NCBI RefSeq assembly: GCF_022698145.1
Contig: NZ_JALDAX010000003.1
Coordinates: 186,001-250,000, forward strand
DNA: 64,000 nucleotides
Reading direction: 5' to 3'
Origin: Streptomyces spinosisporus
Lineage (GTDB): Bacteria > Actinomycetota > Actinomycetes > Streptomycetales > Streptomycetaceae
Part shown: positions 58,139 through 64,000 of the stretch, piece after piece
How positions within the stretch are numbered: position 1 is the first letter of the stretch
How the letters are laid out: every line of letters begins with the position of its first letter
Position numbers and translations under genes: made by a program
The notes under the pieces: model-generated
Database searches by the model: none
Seen by the model: the letters and a program-made list of their open reading frames with translations, nothing else
Told to the model about the DNA's origin: nothing

Positions 58139-59488
58139 ATGGGACGACCTGACCTGAGTCGCAGGCACCTCCTCGCTGCGGTCGGCGGACTCACCGTCGC
58201 CGGCAGCTTCGGCTTCGCCGCACTCGGCACCGGCGCCGACGCGCTCACCACCGCCGGGCGCACCCGGGTGCGCTACTGGAACCTCTTCAGCGGCGGCGAC
58301 GGCTACAACATGATCGCGATGCTGGACGCCTTCCGCCGCGCAGAACCGGACGTCGCGGTGAGCGACGCCACCCTCCAGTGGGGCAGCCCGTACTACACCA
58401 AGCTCGCCATGGCGGCGGCCGGAAACCGCGCCCCCGACCTGGGCGTCATGCACCTCGGCCGGGTCACCGGCTTCTCGCCCGGCCGCCTGCTCGACCCCTG
58501 GGACATGGACCTGCTCGCCAAGTACGGCGTACGCGAGGAGGACTGGAACCCCACCCTGTGGCAACGCGGCGTCATCGACGGCACGTTGTACGCCCTGCCC
58601 CTCGACATCCACGTCCAGCTCTGCTTCTACCGCAGGGACGTGCTGAAGAAGGCGGACCTGCTCGGCGACGACGGTCTCATGGTCCCGGTCACCTCCACCA
58701 CCGAGTGGTTCGACGTCCTGAAGAAGGCCAGAAAGGTCCAGAAGAAGGGGCTGCAGACGATCGGCCTGTGGACCAACGACCAGAACTTCCAGTGGTGGTT
58801 CTTCGTCGCCTTCTACACCCAGCTCGGCGGCCGGTGGTTCAACGACGCCAACACCGAGGTGCTCTTCGACGTCGACAAGGCCACCGAGGTGCTGGAGTTC
58901 TTCCGCAAGCACGTCACCGACGGCTACGTCATCCCGGGCGCGCCGACCGGCGAGCAGTTCGTCAACGGCGCACCCTTCACCTGGGAGGGCAACTGGTCGG
59001 TGCCGGTCTTCTCCGGCGCCAAGCTGGACTACGGCGCCACCCCGCTGCCGCCCGTCTTCGGCAAGCAGGCCACGCACGCCGAGTCGCACTCCTTCGTCCT
59101 GCCGCACCAGGCAGGCCGCGGAGGCGCCGCCAACGAGGGCGCGCACCGGCTCGCCGCCTACGTCGTCAAGCACGCCCTGCAGTGGGCGGCCGGCGGCCAC
59201 ATCCCCGCGTACACGCCGACGTTGTCCACGCCCGCGTACAAGAAGCTCACCCCGCAGCACGAGTACGTCTCCGCCATGGACCACCAGGCCACCGAGCCGA
59301 AGGTGTGGTTCGCCGGCTCGACCGGCATCCTCGCCCAGGACCTCGGCCCGATCGTCGTCTCCTCGACCATGGGCTCGGCCAGGCCCGCCGCGGCCGCGCA
59401 GCGGATGAAGCAGCGGCTCACCAAGCTCCTCGCGACGAAGAACCCGATGGACGGCAGGACCGCAGCGCAGGGAGGTGCGAGCGCATGA
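58139..59488 (+). CDS. ABC sugar importer, extracellular solute-binding protein
   Basis: This 449-residue binding protein has a Tat-type signal (LSRRHLLAAVGGLTVAGSFG with the twin Arg). There is no lipobox Cys, so the mature protein is likely secreted or anchored by the signal. The body is the family 1 sugar-binding fold: RVRYWNLFSGGDGYNMIAML, then AGNRAPDLGVMHLG and PFTWEGNWSVPVFSGAKLDY. The gene is followed by two permeases with ATGA overlaps and an arabinofuranosidase, so arabino-oligosaccharides are a reasonable ligand. No ATPase is encoded; Streptomyces sugar importers usually share the multitask ATPase MsiK. I chose the ATG at 58139 over 58127. Confidence 0.9.
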   Translation: MGRPDLSRRHLLAAVGGLTVAGSFGFAALGTGADALTTAGRTRVRYWNLFSGGDGYNMIAMLDAFRRAEPDVAVSDATLQWGSPYYTKLAMAAAGNRAPDLGVMHLGRVTGFSPGRLLDPWDMDLLAKYGVREEDWNPTLWQRGVIDGTLYALPLDIHVQLCFYRRDVLKKADLLGDDGLMVPVTSTTEWFDVLKKARKVQKKGLQTIGLWTNDQNFQWWFFVAFYTQLGGRWFNDANTEVLFDVDKATEVLEFFRKHVTDGYVIPGAPTGEQFVNGAPFTWEGNWSVPVFSGAKLDYGATPLPPVFGKQATHAESHSFVLPHQAGRGGAANEGAHRLAAYVVKHALQWAAGGHIPAYTPTLSTPAYKKLTPQHEYVSAMDHQATEPKVWFAGSTGILAQDLGPIVVSSTMGSARPAAAAQRMKQRLTKLLATKNPMDGRTAAQGGASA

Positions 59489-60423
59489 CGACCAGTGCCC
59501 CGACCGTCGTCGTACCGGCGCGGACGAAGGCCGCCGCAGCCAGTGCGACCGTACGCCGCAAGCAGGGCTTCCAGCACGGGGGCTGGTTCGTCGCCCCCTT
59601 CCTGGCGCTGTTCACGCTGTTCGTGATCTGGCCGCTGCTGCGCGGCCTGTATCTGAGCTTCACCGACGCCAACATCTCCGGCGACGACACGCACTTCGTC
59701 GGCCTCGACAACTACCGCGAGGCGGTGCACGACTCGGCGATGTGGGACGCGCTCGGCCACAGCGCCTACTTCACGCTGCTCGTGGTGCCGTGCATCACCG
59801 TGCTGGCCTTTCTGCTCGCGATGCTGGCGCACAACATCGAGCGCGGGAAATGGCTGTGGCGGCTCTGCTTCTTCGCGCCGTTCCTGCTGCCGTCGACCGT
59901 CGCCGCCAACCTCTTCCAGTGGCTGTTCACCCAGGGCATCGGCATGTTCAACCATGTCCTCGGCATCGACACGCCCTGGCTGACCGACAAGTCGTACGCG
60001 ATGCTCGCCATCGTCATCGAGACCCTGTGGTGGACGGTCGGCTTCTCCTTCCTGCTCTACCTCGCCGCGCTCCAGGGCATCCCCGACCACCTCTACGAGG
60101 CGGCGAAGCTCGACGGCGCGAACGCCTGGCACCGCGTCATCCACATCACGCTGCCGCTGCTGCGCAACATCACCGGACTGGTGCTCGCGCTGCAGATCCT
60201 CGCCTCGCTCCAGCTCTTCGACCAGGCCGTGGTGATGATGGACTTCGGCCCCGGACCCGAGCTCAGCACCAGGGCGTTCGTGCAGTACACCCTCGAACAG
60301 GGCTTCACCAGCTATCGCGTGGGCTACGCCTCCGCGATGTCCGTCATCTTCTTCGTGCTCATCGCAGTGGTCGCCCTCGCCCGGATGTGGCTGCTGCGCA
60401 ACCGTGAGGAGGCCGGTCGATGA
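59485..60423 (+). CDS. ABC sugar importer permease 1 (MalF-like)
   Basis: This 312-residue inner-membrane permease has six main helices (first: WFVAPFLALFTLFVIWPLLR) and the EAA loop YEAAKLDGANAWHRVIHITL that docks the ATPase. It overlaps the binding-protein stop and the second permease start (ATGA both times). GGAGG lies ahead of its ATG. It takes sugar delivered by the binding protein. Confidence 0.94.
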   Translation: MTTSAPTVVVPARTKAAAASATVRRKQGFQHGGWFVAPFLALFTLFVIWPLLRGLYLSFTDANISGDDTHFVGLDNYREAVHDSAMWDALGHSAYFTLLVVPCITVLAFLLAMLAHNIERGKWLWRLCFFAPFLLPSTVAANLFQWLFTQGIGMFNHVLGIDTPWLTDKSYAMLAIVIETLWWTVGFSFLLYLAALQGIPDHLYEAAKLDGANAWHRVIHITLPLLRNITGLVLALQILASLQLFDQAVVMMDFGPGPELSTRAFVQYTLEQGFTSYRVGYASAMSVIFFVLIAVVALARMWLLRNREEAGR

Positions 60424-61313
60424 CCACCGCCGAGGCCACCACCCGCCCGACCGTCGGTACGCGTCCGACCGTACGCACCAAGGCCCGCAGGCCCTGGACG
60501 CCCGGCCAGATCGTTCTCACACTGATCGGGCTCGCCGTCTCCGTCGTGTTCGTGGGGCCGATCGCCGCGGCCCTGTTCACCTCGCTCAAGTCCGAGACCG
60601 AGGCGGCCCAGATCCCGCCGCACTGGCTGCCTAAGGTGTGGACCGGCCAGGCCTGGAAGGCCCTGTTCGAGACCGGCAACATCACCAACTGGTTCGTCAA
60701 CTCCCTTGTGGTGTCGGTGTGCGTGACCTCCGTGGTCGTCCTGGTCAGCGCGCTCGCCGGATACGGCTTCGCCCGCACCGAGTTCCGCGGCAAGGCGGTG
60801 CTCATGGGCGTCGTCATGGCGGGCCTGATGATCTCCCCGGCGGTGCTCGGCGTCCCTCTGTTCACCACCGTCCAGCAGATGGGCATGGTCGACACCTACT
60901 GGGGCATGATCCTCCCGCAGTGCGCGCCCGCGGCGATGGTCTACATCCTCTACAAGTTCTTCCAGGGCATCCCGCACGAACTGGAGGAGGCCGCCTTCAT
61001 CGACGGCGCGGGCCGCTGGCGGGTCTTCTTCACGATCGTCCTCCCCCTCTCGCGCCCCTCCCTCGCCGCGGTCGGCATCTTCACCTTCATCAGCTCCTGG
61101 AACAACTTCCTGTGGCCGTACATGGTGACCAACAACCCCGACCTGATGACCATGCCCAACGGCATCGCCACCGTCATGAACTCCTACGGCATCCAATGGG
61201 CCCAACTCATGGCCGGCGGCCTCATGGCAGGCCTCCCCCTGATCATCGTCTTCGTCTTCTTCCAACGCCAGATAGTGGCAGGCGTAGCCCACACAGGCCT
61301 GGCAGGCCAGTAA
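60420..61313 (+). CDS. ABC sugar importer permease 2 (MalG-like)
   Basis: This 297-residue partner permease has six helices (first: IVLTLIGLAVSVVFVGPIAA) and the EAA loop LEEAAFIDGAGRWRVFFTIV. It forms the membrane pore with the gene before. The stop is followed within eight bases by a copy of the Streptomyces intergenic repeat, which separates it from the arabinofuranosidase gene. Confidence 0.94.
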   Translation: MTTAEATTRPTVGTRPTVRTKARRPWTPGQIVLTLIGLAVSVVFVGPIAAALFTSLKSETEAAQIPPHWLPKVWTGQAWKALFETGNITNWFVNSLVVSVCVTSVVVLVSALAGYGFARTEFRGKAVLMGVVMAGLMISPAVLGVPLFTTVQQMGMVDTYWGMILPQCAPAAMVYILYKFFQGIPHELEEAAFIDGAGRWRVFFTIVLPLSRPSLAAVGIFTFISSWNNFLWPYMVTNNPDLMTMPNGIATVMNSYGIQWAQLMAGGLMAGLPLIIVFVFFQRQIVAGVAHTGLAGQ

Positions 61314-61320
61314 GGCTTTT

Positions 61321-61367
61321 AGGGGCGCGAGGAACTGCGCGACCAGCCACACACCACCCGCACCCGC
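61321..61367 (+). repeat. Streptomyces intergenic repeat, copy 2
   Basis: AGGGGCGCGAGGAACTGCGC and the following bases to CCCGCACCCGC lie between the permease and arabinofuranosidase genes. This is the usual intergenic setting of this element; compare the copy at 47605-47651, which is inside a gene. Confidence 0.8.
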
Positions 61368-61402
61368 CATCAAACAAGCACCACCCTCCCCGAAAGGCGA
61401 CC

Positions 61403-62917
61403 ATGCGCACAGCCCACCTCACCCTCGACCCGGCCTTCACCGTCGGAGACACCACTCCCCGACTCTTCGGCAGCTTCGTAGAACACCTGGGCCGCTGCGT
61501 CTACACCGGCATCTTCGAACCAACCCACCCCACCGCGGACGCGGACGGCATCCGCCAGGACGTCCTGGACCTCGTCCGCGAACTCGGCGTCACCACCATC
61601 CGCTACCCGGGCGGCAACTTCGTCTCGGGCTACAAGTGGGAGGACTCCGTCGGCCCCGCCGACGACCGCCCCCGCCGCCTCGACCTCGCCTGGCACTCCA
61701 CCGAGACCAACCGCTTCGGCCTGTCCGAGTACATCGGCTTCCTGCGCAAGATCGGCCCGCAGGCCGAGCCCATGATGGCCGTCAACCTCGGCACCCGGGG
61801 TGTCGCCGAGGCCCTGGAGCTCCAGGAGTACGCCAACCACCGCGAGGGCACGGCGCTTTCGGACCTGCGTGTCTCCCACGGCGACAAGGACCCCTTCGGC
61901 ATCCGGCTGTGGTGCCTGGGCAACGAGATGGACGGCCCCTGGCAGACCGGCCACAAGACGGCCGAGGAGTACGGCCGCGTCGCCGCCGAGACCGCCCGCG
62001 CCATGCGCCAGGCCGACCCGGGCGTGGAACTGGTCGCCTGCGGTTCCTCCGGCCAGGGCATGCCGACCTTCGCCGAGTGGGAGGCGACGGTCCTGAAGGA
62101 GACGTACGACCTCGTCGACTACGTCTCCCTGCACGCCTACTACTGGCCCGAGGACGGTGACATCGACTCCTTCCTCGCCTCGGCCGTCGACATGGAGTCC
62201 TTCATCGAGAACGTCGTGGCGACCGCCGACCACGTGGGCGCACTGCTGAAGTCGAAGAAGCGGATCAACCTCTCCTTCGACGAGTGGAACGTCTGGTACC
62301 AGTCCGAGTGGGAGGCGCGCGCCAAGACGTTCGCGCAGGACGACTGGCCGGAGGCGCCTCGGCTGCTGGAGGACCACTACAGCGTCACCGACGCCGTCGT
62401 CTTCGGATCGCTCCTCATCGCCCTGCTCCGGCACGCGGACCGCGTCACCGTGGCCTGTCTCGCCCAGCTCGTCAACGTCATCGCGCCGATCATGACCGAG
62501 CCCGGCGGCCCGGCCTGGCGCCAGACGACCTTCTTCCCCTTCGCGCAGGCCGCACGGCACGGCCAGGGCCGGGTCCTCGACGTCCGGGTCGACTCGCCGA
62601 CGTACGAGACGAAGAAGTACGGCGAGGCCGACCTGCTGCACGCCACCGCCGTGCGCGGCGAGGACGGCACCGTCACCGTCTTCGCCGTCAACCGCAGCCG
62701 CACCGAGGCGCTGCCCCTCGAAGTCACCCTGAACGGCCTGGACTTGGCGTCCGTCGTCGAGCACAGCGTCCTCTCGGACAGCGACCCGGACGCCCGCAAC
62801 ACCCTCGACGACCCGGACCGCGTCAAGCCCCACGCGGCCGAGGGCACCACCCTCACGGGCGGCACCCTCACCGCGACCCTCGAACCGCTGTCGTGGAACG
62901 TGATCCGGCTGGCCTGA
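61403..62917 (+). CDS. intracellular alpha-L-arabinofuranosidase, GH51
   Basis: This 504-residue glycosidase has no signal peptide. The (beta/alpha)8 barrel shows RYPGGNFVSGYKWEDSVGP, the acid/base E175 in CLGNEMDGPW and the nucleophile E294 in NLSFDEWNVWY. These are the same positions I recall for the Geobacillus GH51 enzyme. The C-terminal beta domain (about 380-504) is present. It removes terminal alpha-L-arabinofuranose from arabino- and arabinoxylo-oligosaccharides inside the cell, after uptake by the importer encoded just upstream. The ATG has AAGG at a fair distance. Confidence 0.95.
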   Translation: MRTAHLTLDPAFTVGDTTPRLFGSFVEHLGRCVYTGIFEPTHPTADADGIRQDVLDLVRELGVTTIRYPGGNFVSGYKWEDSVGPADDRPRRLDLAWHSTETNRFGLSEYIGFLRKIGPQAEPMMAVNLGTRGVAEALELQEYANHREGTALSDLRVSHGDKDPFGIRLWCLGNEMDGPWQTGHKTAEEYGRVAAETARAMRQADPGVELVACGSSGQGMPTFAEWEATVLKETYDLVDYVSLHAYYWPEDGDIDSFLASAVDMESFIENVVATADHVGALLKSKKRINLSFDEWNVWYQSEWEARAKTFAQDDWPEAPRLLEDHYSVTDAVVFGSLLIALLRHADRVTVACLAQLVNVIAPIMTEPGGPAWRQTTFFPFAQAARHGQGRVLDVRVDSPTYETKKYGEADLLHATAVRGEDGTVTVFAVNRSRTEALPLEVTLNGLDLASVVEHSVLSDSDPDARNTLDDPDRVKPHAAEGTTLTGGTLTATLEPLSWNVIRLA

Positions 62918-62927
62918 GGACCACCCG

Positions 62928-64000
62928 TCACACCGTCGTCACCGGCACCCCTCCGGCCGCCGCGCCCAGCAGCGTCAGCCGTACGTCCGACGGGCCGGAG
63001 GGGGTCGTCCCGTCGGACAGGACGGCCAGGGCCAGGGTGTTGGAACCGCGGGTGCGCAGGATGCCGTTGGGCAGGACGAAGGTGTGCTGGGGGCCCACGT
63101 CGTTGATGTACTGGCCCATGTTCCAGCCGTTGAGGAAGATCTGGACGCGGTAGGCGCGCGCCGGGTCGTCGTCGAGGACCAGTGCGATCGAGGCGTCCGT
63201 GCCGGGATCGACGGCGAGCCGGAACGCCGTGCGGTACCAGGTCACGCCCTGCCGTCGCTCGGCCCGCGGCAACTCCGCCTGCTCCCAGCCGCCGTCGGCG
63301 TACGACGGCAGATGCCAGCCGTGCCGTTCGCCGTACAGCCCGCCGTTGTTCTGCGGCCCGCGCACGGGGTCGGGCGCCACCTCGCCCTGGAGCCGCCAAC
63401 TCACCTTGGGTGAGGCCCCGTCGAAGGTGACCGCCGTCAGTCCGCGCGCCACCTTGTGGGTGTCCTGCGCCTTGCCGTCCTGGTCGTGCTGCATGCGCCG
63501 GACCAGTACGGACAGGACGTGCGGACCCGCCTTGCGCAGTTTCTCCGGCACGTCGAAGGAGGCCGCGGCGGCCCAACTGCCCTGTCGCACACTCTTGTTG
63601 TCCGGCACCGGCATCCGGTGCGTGCCCAGGGGCACCCCGTCCAGCCATGCCATCAGCAGGCCCTGCGTGCCGGTCCTGTAGGCGAGCGACACGGGCCCGG
63701 TGCCGGTCGCGTCGGTGAAGTGCCCGCGGTACCAGACGTCGCCGTAGTGGAAGCCGTAGTCGTCGGCGAAGAGGACGGGCTGTCCGGCCGGGACCGGGGA
63801 GGTGCTGTGGGAGGTGGTCTTCTCGGCGGCCGTCCAGGACGTGTCGTCGAAGCCGGGCGCCGACTCCGGGTTCTCCGTGCGCCGGCGCCAGGGGCCGCGC
63901 AGCGCGGGCAGCGCGACGGACTTGGCACCGGGTAGCGACTGCGCGCCGCGCAGGCTCCCGGACGACGTGCCGCGCGTCCTCAACTCGCCGCCGTTCCAGG
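62928..64000 (-). CDS. GH35 beta-galactosidase, C-terminal part (runs off the window)
   Basis: At least 357 residues are visible. The frame is still open at the right edge, so the start and the catalytic barrel lie beyond it. The visible part is the jelly-roll region of a large GH35 beta-galactosidase: FADDYGFHYGDVWYRGHFTD, LAYRTGTQGLLMAWLDGVPL, WYRTAFRL and then RVQIFLNGWNMGQYINDVGP, NTLALAVLSDG. It ends ten bases from the convergent arabinofuranosidase. Together they suggest breakdown of arabinogalactan-type plant polymers. Whether it is secreted cannot be seen. Confidence 0.85.
   Translation of the reverse strand, partial: WNGGELRTRGTSSGSLRGAQSLPGAKSVALPALRGPWRRRTENPESAPGFDDTSWTAAEKTTSHSTSPVPAGQPVLFADDYGFHYGDVWYRGHFTDATGTGPVSLAYRTGTQGLLMAWLDGVPLGTHRMPVPDNKSVRQGSWAAAASFDVPEKLRKAGPHVLSVLVRRMQHDQDGKAQDTHKVARGLTAVTFDGASPKVSWRLQGEVAPDPVRGPQNNGGLYGERHGWHLPSYADGGWEQAELPRAERRQGVTWYRTAFRLAVDPGTDASIALVLDDDPARAYRVQIFLNGWNMGQYINDVGPQHTFVLPNGILRTRGSNTLALAVLSDGTTPSGPSDVRLTLLGAAAGGVPVTTV

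Overview
The window is high-GC actinobacterial DNA that I read as a Streptomyces chromosome arm close to the core. The reasons are strong third-position G/C, frequent GTG and TTG starts, many 1-8 base stop/start overlaps, and gene content and order (a hrdA-type sigma factor, mbl and matB in one stretch) that I recall from the S. coelicolor SCO2444-SCO2465 region. That synteny comes from memory and was not computed.

Layout. 1-4.8 kb: ferredoxin reductase, DNA primase (dnaG) and an HrdA-type sigma factor, closed by a strong bidirectional hairpin. 4.8-10.4 kb (minus strand): a heterodimeric ABC exporter, an FGGY sugar kinase and a small YtxH-like membrane protein. 10.6-11.1 kb: twin tRNA-Asn genes, a rho-independent terminator and a tRNA with anticodon CAT. 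11.1-16.3 kb: a LamG protein that looks 5'-truncated, a small secreted two-cysteine protein, a helical unknown, a MEDS/HATPase anti-sigma-type regulator with a perfect Shine-Dalgarno, and a two-GAF histidine kinase. 16.3-17.4 kb: the MreB paralogue Mbl.

17.5-23.9 kb (minus strand): a four-gene unit of Trypco1-type small protein, trypsin-like protease with VMAP-like C-terminus, MoxR-type AAA ATPase, and a 1093-residue SAV2336-N/vWA-like protein fused to a HAD hydrolase. It matches the general plan of predicted NTP-dependent conflict or signalling systems and is the best candidate in the window for an uncharacterised system.

24.1-33.0 kb: a large secreted subtilase, then a malonate module (acyl-CoA carboxyltransferase-like protein, MatB, MatC) facing a FadR-type GntR regulator, with two near-identical 19-bp operator candidates between them. 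33.0-37.4 kb: a MerR-PP2C fusion, an ATP-grasp enzyme, and a TetR regulator divergent from an FAD monooxygenase with two palindromic operators.

37.4-50.0 kb (minus strand): nine tightly coupled genes for a cell-surface glycan (GT4, methyltransferase, AftD-like arabinofuranosyltransferase, condensation-like protein, methyltransferase, DMT permease, Trm112-like, FkbM methyltransferase, unknown), headed by a DUF3068 envelope protein. 50.1-54.5 kb: a small membrane protein and PucR-type regulator, an NAD-dependent epimerase-like protein, and an IclR regulator with an SMP-30 lactonase.

54.5-57.9 kb (minus strand): an ImmA/IrrE-like metallopeptidase, a MAB_1171c-type membrane protein and an FAD oxidoreductase. 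58.1-64.0 kb: an ABC sugar importer, an intracellular GH51 arabinofuranosidase, and a GH35 beta-galactosidase that runs off the right edge. The last block looks like import and intracellular trimming of arabinose-containing oligosaccharides. I saw no rRNA, CRISPR array, insertion sequence or prophage.
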